Origin: Paenibacillus thalictri | GTDB lineage: Bacteria > Bacillota > Bacilli > Paenibacillales > NBRC-103111 | DNA length: 64,000 bases | Direction: 5' to 3' | NCBI RefSeq assembly: GCF_004307995.1 | Contig: NZ_SIRE01000007.1 | Location: 62,001 to 126,000 of the forward strand | Shown: piece by piece, positions 15,288-23,224 of the stretch | Numbering within the stretch: position 1 is the first letter of the stretch | Layout: each line of letters begins with the position of its first letter | The notes under the pieces: generated by a model | What the model was told of the DNA's origin: nothing | The model's database searches: none | Seen by the model: only the letters and a program-made list of their open reading frames with translations | Made by a program: the position numbers and the translations under genes

Positions 15288-16460
15288 TTAGATCGTCTTC
15301 AAAAACTTCTCGATCCGCGTAAGCGACTCTTCAAGCTGCGGCAGCGACGTCGCGTAGGAGCAGCGAATGAAACCTTCGCCCCCTTGACCAAACACATTGC
15401 CCGGCACGGTAACTACTTTACCTTCATTCAGTAGCCGCTCCGCAAACTGCTCCGAGGAAAGTCCGGTATGGCTGATCGAAGGGAACGCATAAAACGCACC
15501 AAACGGCTCGTGACACGGCAGACCGATCTGCCGCAGACCATGGACAAACATGCGCCGCCGCTGGTTGTACGAGTCGATCATATAGTCCTTTTCCTCCAGA
15601 CCGTGCTTCAGCGATTCAATCGCGGCAATTTGTCCGATGATCGGAGCGCACATGACGGTGTACTGGTGGATTTTCAGCATCGCGGCGATAACATCCCGCG
15701 GGCCGCAGGCATAACCGACACGCCATCCCGTCATGGCAAAAGCTTTGGAAAAACCGCTGACAAGCAGTGTCCGCTCTTTCATGCCGGGGAGCGAAGCAAA
15801 CGATACATGCCGCGTGCTGTAGGTCAGCTCGGCATAAATTTCGTCGGAGATCACAAACAAGTTGTGCTCTTCCACGAGCCTCGCGATAGGCAGCCAATCC
15901 TCATAGTTCATAACGCCCCCGGTCGGATTGTTCGGATAACATAAAATCAGCGCCTTGGTGCGTGGGGTTATTTTAGCGGCGATCGCTTCTGCAGTCAGCT
16001 TGAAATGATTTGCCGCGGTTGTCTCAACCTCCACCGGTTTGCCGCCCCCGATCGAAGTAATCGGCGAATACGAGATATAGCAGGGCACGGGCACCAATAT
16101 TTCGTCGCCCTCCGTAATGATCGAGCGCAGCGCAAGGTCAATTCCTTCGCTGCTGCCGACGGTCACCAGCACTTCGCTGTCCGGGTCGTAGCTTACTTGA
16201 AAGCTTGCGTCCAAATATTCGGCGATCGCTTCCCTCAGCTCCGGCAGTCCCGAGTTCGGAGTATACGACGTACGTCCCTTTTCCAGCGCTTTAATGCATG
16301 CATCCCGTACATGCTTAGGAGTCACAAAATCCGGCTCTCCAACCCCAAGTGAGATAATATCTTTTTTACCATCGATCAAATCGAAAAATTTGCGAATGCC
16401 CGATGGCTGCATATCCTGTACGGCTTGAGTTACAAAACTTCCCAAAACGTCTGTTTTCAT
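15288..16460 (-). CDS. PLP-dependent class I/II aminotransferase
   Basis: 390 residues from ATG 16460 (a second ATG at 16466 is too close to the GGAGGAA site). Fold type I aminotransferase with LGVGEPDF, YTPNSGLPELREAI, the PNNPTG block, ISDEIYAEL, and the PLP lysine in SGFSKAFAMTGWRVG, plus a C-terminal GEGFIRCSYA arginine for the substrate carboxylate. It resembles the PatA/AspC-like subgroup that makes or degrades amino acids. A T-box leader upstream shows that expression answers to an uncharged tRNA, so the enzyme is probably biosynthetic. The amino acid concerned cannot be fixed here. Confidence 0.9.
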   Translation of the reverse strand: MKTDVLGSFVTQAVQDMQPSGIRKFFDLIDGKKDIISLGVGEPDFVTPKHVRDACIKALEKGRTSYTPNSGLPELREAIAEYLDASFQVSYDPDSEVLVTVGSSEGIDLALRSIITEGDEILVPVPCYISYSPITSIGGGKPVEVETTAANHFKLTAEAIAAKITPRTKALILCYPNNPTGGVMNYEDWLPIARLVEEHNLFVISDEIYAELTYSTRHVSFASLPGMKERTLLVSGFSKAFAMTGWRVGYACGPRDVIAAMLKIHQYTVMCAPIIGQIAAIESLKHGLEEKDYMIDSYNQRRRMFVHGLRQIGLPCHEPFGAFYAFPSISHTGLSSEQFAERLLNEGKVVTVPGNVFGQGGEGFIRCSYATSLPQLEESLTRIEKFLKTI

Positions 16461-16486
16461 GAACATTTCCTCCTTTTTTGGAAAAC

Positions 16487-16765
16487 AAAAAAACCCGCCC
16501 CTGTCAAGGGACGAGTTATCACCCGTGTTACCACCCTAGTTTCGCTCCAACATAGAAACGACACTCTTCTTATCACGTATCCATCAATACGTGTTCCTCA
16601 TAACGCTGGACATGCGGCAGAGCTTACTTAAGGTTCAGCCTGCTTCTCGGAGACGGCTTTCCGTTATGACCCGAACGTTGGTTTTCAGCTTCCCCAACTC
16701 TCTGTAAGATCAGATGGATAACGTACTGGTTCTCTTCATCGAATTTGTAGCACCGATATGAAATT
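16487..16765 (-). promoter_or_regulatory. T-box leader (tRNA-sensing riboswitch) of the aminotransferase gene
   Basis: On the minus strand the leader has the Stem I landmarks GATGAAGAG...AGTA, a CAGAGAG internal segment and a 3' strand GAACCTTAAGTAAG. It then shows the T-box sequence AGGGTGGTAACACGG (around 16524-16538) and a terminator (stem ACTCGTCCCT / AGGGGCGGGT with a T7 run at 16487-16493) that ends ~20 bases before the ribosome site. The TGGT in the T-box would pair with a tRNA ending ACCA (discriminator A). The specifier is either CTT or ACC by eye; I cannot decide. Confidence 0.85.
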
Positions 16766-16771
16766 AAATTT

Positions 16772-16801
16772 ATTATATGCACTTCTTAGCGAATAAGTCA
16801 A
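16772..16801 (-). promoter_or_regulatory. Promoter of the T-box transcript
   Basis: On the minus strand, TTGACT (16801-16796) and TATAAT (16777-16772) with an 18-base spacer fit a housekeeping sigma promoter located just upstream of the T-box Stem I. Confidence 0.7.
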
Positions 16802-16896
16802 CGAAAAAAAAGTTTGGCCCGCGGACCGGGTTATGTCACATTATAGGTACCCCGGCGGTTATACATGTGAAAATAAGCGAAAGGGGGAGTAAGTCA

Positions 16897-17457
16897 GTGG
16901 AATATAACGAGCGGGAGCTTATCGACAAGGTGCGCCAAGGCGATTTGGCTTCGTTTGAACCGATTATCCGCACTTACCAGAATAGGTTGTTTTCGTTTTG
17001 CTGTTATATGCTTGGCGACAGGCAGGAAGCGGAGGATGCGGTGCAGGAAATTTACGTGAAGGCGTACCGTGGTCTGGCGGCGTACCGGCACGAGTTTTTT
17101 ATGGCGTGGTTGTATAAAATTGCCGCTAATCATTGCAGAACGGTGCTAGGACGGCGAAAAAGATGGCTGAACCTGCTGCCGCTGCTGCGCGCCGAAAGCC
17201 GGGAACATAACACTGAGCATACGTATGCGGGAGGAATGGAAGCGGCGATGCAGCTGCTCGACGGGCTGAGTGCCGCTGACAAGGAAATTTTGATCTTGCG
17301 TGTGGTAGAGGACCAACCTTTTGAGAACATTTCCCGTATATTGGAGATTACTTCGGCGGCCGCCCGCAAACGCTTCGAACGCGTGAAGACAAAGCTGAAG
17401 AAAAAACTGAGCGAAGGCGGGGGGTCGTTGTATGGCACAAGATGCGAGGTTGAATAG
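16897..17457 (+). CDS. ECF-type RNA polymerase sigma factor
   Basis: 186 residues from GTG 16897 with AAGGGGGAG 9 bases upstream. Region 2 is visible at ASFEPIIRTYQNRLFSFCCYMLGDRQEAEDAVQEIYVKAYRGL, with the DAVQEIYVKAY core-binding motif. Region 4 is LSAADKEILILRVVEDQPFENISRILEITSAAARKRFERVKTKLKK, which contacts the -35 element. Its length is usual for ECF sigma factors. The downstream gene overlaps it by 26 bases and has one transmembrane segment, the standard sigma/anti-sigma pairing. The signal and regulon are unknown. Confidence 0.92.
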   Translation: MEYNERELIDKVRQGDLASFEPIIRTYQNRLFSFCCYMLGDRQEAEDAVQEIYVKAYRGLAAYRHEFFMAWLYKIAANHCRTVLGRRKRWLNLLPLLRAESREHNTEHTYAGGMEAAMQLLDGLSAADKEILILRVVEDQPFENISRILEITSAAARKRFERVKTKLKKKLSEGGGSLYGTRCEVE

Positions 17458-18256
17458 TTTTATTCGCAGATTAAGAGAGGAAAAGCCGGCGCCAATCGAT
17501 GTCACATCCAAGGTGATGGAGCGGCTCGGTGAGCAGCGGCGGCAAACTGGGGAAATCCGCAACGGCGAGCGCGTAAAAGCGGTACAGACTGGAGCGAGAC
17601 GGGTGATGTGGATTGCGGCTGCCTGGCTGCTGCTTGTTTCGGCCGTATCGGTCAGCGCGGCTGCCTTATTTCGGGCGGAATGGAACGGGATTCACATCAC
17701 GGTGGAGGAGACCGCAAACCCGTCTTCGGCCGGACAAGCCGAAGTAACGCTTAAAGACAGATTGGATAACGCATTGTCCGAATCGCCCACCGTGTGGAAA
17801 ATGATTTCGCTGGAGGAGGCGCAGCAAGGCGAGCAGTTTCCGTTTGCGATATTGCGGCCGCTTCATGGCGTTGTGTCGCTCAGCAAATCGTTTGCGGTCG
17901 TGCCGCAGGAAAACAATTACCGCCTGCAATCCGCGGACGAATGGTGGGCGGGCGGCGTGTACGATTTCTGCACGTGGAGTCGGCACGACGTTATCGTGCG
18001 GCAAAACCTCGACGTTGCAATGACGGAGCGTCTGCAAAATCCGCAGCTCACGATGTCGCAAGCTTATGTGGGCGGGGCATGGGAAAATGTAAAAGGCAGC
18101 GACCGTATGCTGGCGATGTTTTTGGCGGACGGCAAGGATAATTTGCTGCTCGTATCGTACAAAACGGACGATAACCAAGTTATCTCCTTGGAATTGACGG
18201 GCGATGCGACAAAAGAAGAACTGCTTGGGCTGGCGGCGGCGTATACGGGAGAATGA
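17432..18256 (+). CDS. Putative membrane-anchored anti-sigma factor
   Basis: 274 residues, ATG 17432 with a GGCGGGGGG site inside the end of the sigma gene. An N-terminal cytoplasmic part of about 57 residues is followed by one transmembrane helix (about 58-80, MWIAAAWLLLVSAVSVSAAALF) and a ~195-residue exterior domain. No zinc-binding HxxxCxxC motif of ZAS-type anti-sigma factors is seen, so the call rests on gene order, translational overlap and topology. The extracellular part (DEWWAGGVYDFCTWSRHDVIV) resembles DUF4367-like sensor regions, but I am not sure. Confidence 0.7.
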   Translation: MAQDARLNSFIRRLREEKPAPIDVTSKVMERLGEQRRQTGEIRNGERVKAVQTGARRVMWIAAAWLLLVSAVSVSAAALFRAEWNGIHITVEETANPSSAGQAEVTLKDRLDNALSESPTVWKMISLEEAQQGEQFPFAILRPLHGVVSLSKSFAVVPQENNYRLQSADEWWAGGVYDFCTWSRHDVIVRQNLDVAMTERLQNPQLTMSQAYVGGAWENVKGSDRMLAMFLADGKDNLLLVSYKTDDNQVISLELTGDATKEELLGLAAAYTGE

Positions 18257-18348
18257 TGGCCGATGGGGCGAGGGTAAGCGAGCTTGCTGTCCAGCCAGCT
18301 CGATACCCCGATTTAGGCCGATGAACTGGTGCATGCTTGGGAAGGATG

Positions 18349-18458
18349 CGGCGAAAAAGGTGACTGAACCTGCTGCCGCTGCTGCGCGCCGAAAGCCGGG
18401 AATATTACATGAAGCATACGCATGCGGGGAAAATGTAGTGCGGACTGAGTACCGCTGA
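18349..18458 (+). pseudogene. Decayed duplicate of part of the ECF sigma gene
   Basis: This stretch repeats 17152-17279 of the sigma gene with substitutions and about 18 bases lost. The longest shared run covers the codons for TEPAAAAARRKP here versus LNLLPLLRAESR in the gene, so the reading frame is not kept. It lies 92 bases after the anti-sigma gene and is evidence of a past tandem duplication of this locus. Confidence 0.75.
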
Positions 18459-18562
18459 AATACGTCGCAACGCGTGCTTGGGACTCGTGCGAGTTTGAAA
18501 TTTACAGATTTTTACATTCAAGTCTAGGTGGATGCAAGCGATAAATATAAATATGGTTGCGT

Positions 18563-18594
18563 AAGAGCCGGTCGCTGTCGACGGCTCTTTTTTT
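18563..18594 (+). terminator. Rho-independent terminator
   Basis: Stem AGAGCCG-g-TCG / CGA-CGGCTCT with a 3-base loop and a T7 run, placed after the sigma fragment; it would end the sigma/anti-sigma transcript. Confidence 0.75.
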
Positions 18595-18706
18595 GCTGAA
18601 GTTCGCCTATTGTTCCGCCGAGTCGGATGCGCTGCCTTGCAAGAGGCTAAGTGCCATGAGATGTGCTCAGAAAGCCCATATTGCAGCCCGGCAGCAAGTG
18701 CAAGCA

Positions 18707-18781
18707 TTGACAATGTATACAAAATAATATAGTTTTATACTCAATGATGAGCTATTTCGTTCAACAATATTGCGAAGAGGT
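18707..18781 (+). promoter_or_regulatory. Promoter and half-conserved operator of the GntR gene
   Basis: TTGACA (18707-18712) and TATAGT (18728-18733) form a promoter with a short 15-base spacer. A site centred on C18772 keeps the right arm AACAATATT of the perfect palindrome at 19678-19696, while its left arm matches at 6 of 9 positions. This suggests weaker autoregulatory binding by the GntR protein encoded next. Confidence 0.5.
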
Positions 18782-18788
18782 TATGACT

Positions 18789-19430
18789 ATGAGCAAGCCG
18801 TCGGATACGGCCTATGAGTTTATAAGAACAAGAATTTTGGACGGAACGTATCGTCCCTCCCAGAAGCTGACAGAGGTTCAACTGTCTGAAGAAATCGGGG
18901 TCAGCCGCAACACCGTAATTAAAGCGCTGCTCAAGCTGGAACAGGAAAATTTGATCACCATCGAGAAAAACAAAGGGGCTACGATCAAATCGTTTTCTTT
19001 GCAGGAAGTCGTCAACTATTTGGAAATCCGCGAGGCGCTGGAGGGGCTTGCGATCCGTTCGGCGGTCAGCCGTATTACGGAGCGCGATTTGGGCAGGCTG
19101 GAGCAAATTTTGTACGACATGAAGGACATGCTGGAGAACGGCCGCTTTGACGAATATTCCAAGCTGAATAAAAGCTTCCACGAAATCATCTATGCGGTGT
19201 CCGTGAACCGGCAGGCTGTAGAGATGATCGAAACGATTAAGACGCAGCTGAACCGGTTCCATTTTAAAACGATTCTTGTGCCCGGCAGAAATCATGAATC
19301 GTATATGGAACATAAGCGGATTTTTGACGCGCTGCAATCGCGCGACGAAGATGGGGCGGAGAAATGGGTCAAGGAGCACGTCGCAGGTGTCAGACGGACG
19401 ATTAGGGATAACTATCAGTATTTGCTGTAA
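18789..19430 (+). CDS. GntR-family (FCD subgroup) transcriptional regulator
   Basis: 213 residues from ATG 18789; GAAGAGG lies 8 bases upstream, whereas ATG 18783 is too close. The N-terminal winged helix (LDGTYRPSQKLTEVQLSEEIGVSRNTVIKALLKLEQENLI) is of GntR type, and the all-helical C-terminal domain carries the FCD metal/ligand residues (LEIREALEGLAIRSA, KLNKSFHEIIY, HKRIFDAL). FCD regulators usually respond to organic or sugar acids and repress catabolic operons. It precedes the DUF6282-GalB-GalC operon, and a shared operator sequence links the two (see 19634-19696). Confidence 0.92.
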   Translation: MSKPSDTAYEFIRTRILDGTYRPSQKLTEVQLSEEIGVSRNTVIKALLKLEQENLITIEKNKGATIKSFSLQEVVNYLEIREALEGLAIRSAVSRITERDLGRLEQILYDMKDMLENGRFDEYSKLNKSFHEIIYAVSVNRQAVEMIETIKTQLNRFHFKTILVPGRNHESYMEHKRIFDALQSRDEDGAEKWVKEHVAGVRRTIRDNYQYLL

Positions 19431-19633
19431 AAGTATTTAGTTTAAGAGACAAAGGACGTTCCAGCCGTTTTCGGCAAAAGCGGACGATCGGATGAAGAGG
19501 CTAAAAACGCCGTTTGGGCGACTTTTTTGCCTTTTTTTGTTGTTAAACTTCCACTGCATCGCGGGCGCTCATCTTGTGAGGAGCTTCGATACGGCGGGAG
19601 TTTTTTTGTTTTTGTTTATATATTTTTTATGGA

Positions 19634-19696
19634 TTGACAATAAAGAGCGGGGATAAGTATAATCAAATACGTAAATCAATATTGTTCAACAATATT
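19634..19696 (+). promoter_or_regulatory. Promoter and operator of the DUF6282-galB-galC operon
   Basis: TTGACA (19634-19639) and TATAAT (19658-19663) are spaced by 18 bases, a near-consensus promoter. A perfect palindrome AATATTGTT-C-AACAATATT (19678-19696) follows near the expected start of transcription, a position suited to repression. A degenerate copy lies before the GntR gene. Confidence 0.75.
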
Positions 19697-19727
19697 GTAT
19701 AAATCTAAGTTAGGGAGACTGGATACG

Positions 19728-20615
19728 ATGGAAGCGATCGAACTGCTGCAAGGGGCATATGATCTTCATGTTCATTCGGGCCCCGATATTTTGGACCGTA
19801 AAGTGGACGATTTGGAGATGGCCGAACGCCTTATGAAGTTAGGGATGAAAGGTTATGGCATTAAATCTCATTACTTCTGTACGGCGGAACGGGCAAAAAT
19901 CATCAACAAGCTGCACCCTGGTTTTAAGGCTGTCGGTGCGGTTGCATTAAATCATGCGGTTGGCGGTTTGAACCCGCTGGCTGTAGAAATGGCAGCCCGC
20001 GGAGGAGCGAAAATCGTCTGGATGCCGACTTTTGACGCAACCAACGAACAGGAGCATTTTCACAAAAACAAACCGGAAAAGCTGCCGCATTGGGCGAAGC
20101 TGCAAATGGAGCTGATCGCGCAAGGCAAAACGCAATCAAGCATCTCTGTGCTGGAGAACGGCGAGCTGAAGCCGGTTGTGTACGATATTTTGGATGCTGT
20201 CGCTCAGCACGATCTGGTGTTGGCTACCGGACATTTGAGCATCGAGGAGATTTACGCCGTAGTCAAAGCGGCCAAGCAGCATAACGTGCGAAAAATCGTG
20301 ATCACTCACCCGAACTTCCCTTCCATCTGCTTGTCCAAGGAGCAGCAGAAGGAACTGACCGAGCTGGGTGCTTGGATGGAGTTTTGCTTTACGACGCCGC
20401 ATTCGGGCAAAACGACCTGGGATGAAGTGTACGAGCAAATCCGTTATGTAGGTCCGGCCAACTGCATTATTTCCACCGATCTCGGCCAGCCGAACGGACC
20501 GTACCCTGATGAAGGGCTGCGCACCTTTGTCGCCAATTTGGCCGCCAACGGTTTCACCGTACCGGAAATTAAACAAATGACCGCGGTCAACACCGCTTTT
20601 TTAGTTGAAAGCTAA
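19728..20615 (+). CDS. DUF6282 family metal-dependent hydrolase-like protein
   Basis: 295 residues from ATG 19728 (AGGGAG 10 bases upstream). The N-terminal YDLHVHSGPD supplies an amidohydrolase-type HxH motif; further candidate metal ligands are His in IKSHYF, ATGHLS, ITHPNFP and the Asp in IISTDLGQ, the order expected of an amidohydrolase/PHP-like barrel. The family name DUF6282 is recalled, not searched. It is first in an operon with GalB- and GalC-like enzymes. By analogy with LigI, a lactonase of the same superfamily, it could open 2-pyrone-4,6-dicarboxylate; that role is inference only. Confidence 0.75.
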   Translation: MEAIELLQGAYDLHVHSGPDILDRKVDDLEMAERLMKLGMKGYGIKSHYFCTAERAKIINKLHPGFKAVGAVALNHAVGGLNPLAVEMAARGGAKIVWMPTFDATNEQEHFHKNKPEKLPHWAKLQMELIAQGKTQSSISVLENGELKPVVYDILDAVAQHDLVLATGHLSIEEIYAVVKAAKQHNVRKIVITHPNFPSICLSKEQQKELTELGAWMEFCFTTPHSGKTTWDEVYEQIRYVGPANCIISTDLGQPNGPYPDEGLRTFVANLAANGFTVPEIKQMTAVNTAFLVES

Positions 20616-20642
20616 TTTTTATAAAACCTGCAGGAGGGAATT

Positions 20643-21380
20643 ATGGATATGATCGATTCCAATGTAAATGTGCTTGTTGTCAGCGCCCATGCCGCCGATT
20701 TTGTCTGGAGGGCCGGCGGTGCGATCGCCAAATATGTGAAACACGGAGCTAACGTGTCTTTGGTCGTTTTGAGTTATGGAGTAAGAGGGGAATCCAACGA
20801 TCTGTGGAACGTTCCCGGGCAAACGGTGGACAATGTAAAAGCGGTCCGCCGCAGCGAATTGGAACAAGCAGCCCAGCATTTGGGCGTAAAAGATATTGAG
20901 CTTTGGGATTTTGAGGATTACCATATGCAAATTACGGAAGAGCGGATGGACCGGCTTACGAAAAAAATTCGCGAAGTTAAGCCGCATCATATTATTAGCC
21001 ACGGCCCAAAAGACGCCTTTAATCCGGACCACGAGATGGTTTCCGACTACGTATTCAGAGCCAGCGTGCTTTCTACGTCCAACGGCGTGCAGTTGGAAGG
21101 TTACCCGACGGCCAAGCAGGCGCGGTTGTTTGGCTTCGAGCCGCACCAATCGGAAATCAGCGATTTCAAGCCGGACGTCATTCTCGACATTACGGAAGTG
21201 TACGCTCAGAAAGAAGCGGCGATGAATTGTTTTAAAGCCCAGCAGCATCTGATCGATTATTACGGGGCCAAAGCGAAGCTGCGCGGAAACCATGCACGCC
21301 GCTGCTCGGGCAACAATGAATACAAATATGCCGAGGCGTTCAGCCGGTTTTTCCCTTATGTCGGGGGTGAGCTGGTCTGA
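20643..21380 (+). CDS. galB: PIG-L family protein, likely 4-oxalomesaconate hydratase (GalB-like)
   Basis: 245 residues, ATG with CAGGAGGG upstream, 27 bases after the DUF6282 gene. PIG-L deacetylases start with AHPDDE; here the motif is AHAADFVWRAGGAIA (His16, Asp19). That is almost the SADFVWRAGGAIA stretch I recall from Pseudomonas putida GalB, which hydrates 4-oxalomesaconate to 4-carboxy-4-hydroxy-2-oxoadipate. Other GalB-like blocks are GVRGESNDLW, VKPHHIISHGPKDAFNPDHE, FGFEPHQSE and DVILDITEV. The next gene encodes the enzyme that would use the product. The overlap of stop and start (TGATG) shows translational coupling. Confidence 0.8.
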   Translation: MDMIDSNVNVLVVSAHAADFVWRAGGAIAKYVKHGANVSLVVLSYGVRGESNDLWNVPGQTVDNVKAVRRSELEQAAQHLGVKDIELWDFEDYHMQITEERMDRLTKKIREVKPHHIISHGPKDAFNPDHEMVSDYVFRASVLSTSNGVQLEGYPTAKQARLFGFEPHQSEISDFKPDVILDITEVYAQKEAAMNCFKAQQHLIDYYGAKAKLRGNHARRCSGNNEYKYAEAFSRFFPYVGGELV

Positions 21381-22075
21381 TGCAAAAGTACGTCGTTCGC
21401 AACATCGACAGACCGGCGCAAGATATTGTAGCACAATACGCGGAGCTTGATACTTCGACCATCTATGAAGCTCAAGGCAAAATCGGCTTGATGAGCTCGT
21501 CGCTGAAGCCGATTCAGCAAAACCGCAAAATTTGCGGCCCCGCTGTAACCGTCATTTGCCCTGCCGGGGACAATCTGATGATCCATGCGGCCATCGAGGT
21601 ATGCAAGCCGGGTGACGTGCTGGTGATCACTACACTTGGCGACAGCGAACACGGCATGATCGGCGAGCTGATCGTCAGAGCGCTGATGAAGCGGGGCGTG
21701 CAGGGCGTCATTATGGCTGCCGGGATCCGCGATGCGACGCAGCTGCGGGAGCTTGGTTTCCCGGTATGGACCAAAGCGATTCATTCGCAAGGAACGACAA
21801 AAAACCGGGGCGGCTGGGTTAACGCTCCCGCCGTTTGCGGCGGAGCTTTGGTAGCGCCAGGGGACCTGATCATGGCCGATGACGACGGCGTCGTTGTGGT
21901 CAAGAGAGGGGACCTGCTGTCTTCCCTGGAGGCGTCCAAGCTGCGGCTGCAGAAAGAAGAAGGCACCAAGGAAAAAATCGCCCGGGGCGAACTCAGCCTC
22001 GATTTTTACGGCTTAAGAGCAACGCTTGCTAACGAAAACGTCGTGTATTACGAAGACGAAAGCGAGCTGTCGTAA
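21380..22075 (+). CDS. RraA-fold 4-carboxy-4-hydroxy-2-oxoadipate aldolase (GalC/LigK-like)
   Basis: 231 residues; its ATG shares one base with the stop of the preceding gene. The class II pyruvate aldolase (RraA) fold shows in DTSTIYEAQGKIGLM, GPAVTVICPAGDNLMIHAAIE, GELIVRALMKRGVQGVIMAAGIRDATQL and GDLIMADDDGVVVV. The Gly-x-Arg-Asp of AAGIRD holds the substrate-binding Arg and metal-binding Asp of HMG/CHA aldolases, which RNase E inhibitor RraA also keeps in part. As an aldolase it would split 4-carboxy-4-hydroxy-2-oxoadipate into pyruvate and oxaloacetate. The neighbouring GalB-like gene makes the aldolase reading far likelier than RraA. Confidence 0.85.
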   Translation: MQKYVVRNIDRPAQDIVAQYAELDTSTIYEAQGKIGLMSSSLKPIQQNRKICGPAVTVICPAGDNLMIHAAIEVCKPGDVLVITTLGDSEHGMIGELIVRALMKRGVQGVIMAAGIRDATQLRELGFPVWTKAIHSQGTTKNRGGWVNAPAVCGGALVAPGDLIMADDDGVVVVKRGDLLSSLEASKLRLQKEEGTKEKIARGELSLDFYGLRATLANENVVYYEDESELS

Positions 22076-22265
22076 TAGTGGGTTTGGACTCCACGTAAGA
22101 TACCTTGTCGGATGGACATGATCCCGAATCGTGATTTGCGATGATTTCTGGGTGCGGTTTGTGGCGGAAGTTATTTAAATGTGCTTAAGCCGCACTTATG
22201 TCCGGGTTCAGCTCCATATGCAGACCCAATTGCTAATGTGCGCCCCGGCGGACAGACGAACAAAG

Positions 22266-22373
22266 GGACGAGTATGGGGGGAATAAGCGGCCGTTTTTAA
22301 AATCGCATCCCGACTTCTTAGATGAATTTATAGGATGCGATTTTAATAGACGGTCGAAACCCGATACTCGTCC
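22266..22373. repeat. Nested palindromic element, second type
   Basis: Outer arms GGACGAGTAT (22266-22275) and ATACTCGTCC (22364-22373) are perfect. An inner perfect 12-base stem AAAATCGCATCC (22299-22310) pairs with 22333-22344. It differs in sequence from the element at 700-869 but has the same two-level layout. The rest of 22076-22265 shows no feature. Confidence 0.7.
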
Positions 22374-22390
22374 AATGTTGTCAGGTTAGC

Positions 22391-22986
22391 GATAATGGCT
22401 GGTATTCGAATCTCGCTCGTATTGGCTGTATTAGCGCAATCATACCGGGTTCATGAAGTAAACCGGAACTATAACTGCTTGAACGCAGCAAAATTGAGCG
22501 ACTTCGATTCGTTCGACCTTGATTAAAACTGATCGTTGCTGACTGTCTGTGGAGGACATCCTCGTCGCTATGGTTAGCCTTATGCATGCGAACGTCATGC
22601 CCCAACGCTATCGGACAGGGGCGACTTTATTTGGCGAAAAAATCGGGGGTTGCTTTTTTAACGGACGCAAGCGACTTTATTTGCTCAAAAAAGTCGTAGA
22701 AACCGCGATAGAAGGCCAAATAAGAGCGGCGGTGTCCGTTACATATAGAAAACCTCAAATTTGGTTTACATAGCAGCGCTCACGTCCGTTAGAGCGGAGG
22801 CTTCTCTAACGTTGGGGAATTCACGATGAATCGACAGTTTCACTCAGTCCGGTCTTACTTCAGTCCGCTATCCATCCCACTGGGTTCTATGTCCAGAGCG
22901 AGTCGCGACGCATAAAAGAAACTTGATCATTCGCGTGACGACTTTGGTACATCGACTTCTTATCTTGACAACATTGGATATTCGTC
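22391..22986. repeat. Dispersed intergenic repeat, copy A
   Basis: About 600 bases alignable by eye with 44330-44966 and in part with 58871-59112. Shared anchors include TTAGCGCAATCATA, AGTAAACCGGAACTAT, GAACGCAGCAAA, GCGACTTTATTTG (twice), TACATAGCAGCGC and AGTCGCG. The centre has two direct units (22611- and 22660-) and one inverted unit (22714-22740), so it can fold into a hairpin. No credible protein-coding frame is conserved between copies. From 22987 to 23224 only the leader of the next operon is seen. Confidence 0.8.
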
Positions 22987-23224
22987 CCCTCCCCACGCGT
23001 CAACGTAACTCACAGCACATTGATAATTCCGAAGCCAGGCGATCACCCGCCAGGCTTTTCTCTTGCACCCTGCTGCCTCGACTTTACAATAGTACAAGTC
23101 GAGCGGAACTTTCTCCATTCACAAAAAAATGCCTCCCTAGTATAGTTAGGTTAAACGTTGGAGCGTTACCATACGCTTGCAAGGCTGGTTTAACCGGCGT
23201 AATAACGATGAGGAGGATTCACCG

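Noticed and set aside
20619-21434. 271-codon minus-strand frame opposite the GalB-like gene
   Set aside because: Antisense to a gene with clear family motifs; no start signal and no family resemblance.
21380-22075. Assignment as RraA, the RNase E regulator
   Set aside because: Coupling with a GalB-like gene and the retained Gly-x-Arg-Asp favour an aldolase.
18789-22075. Mobile element carrying the GntR-GalB cluster
   Set aside because: No integrase, transposase or flanking direct repeats could be found; repeats to the right are of a kind found elsewhere in the window.
22549-22773. Small protein within repeat copy A
   Set aside because: The frame is not kept in copies B and C, so the region is treated as non-coding repeat.
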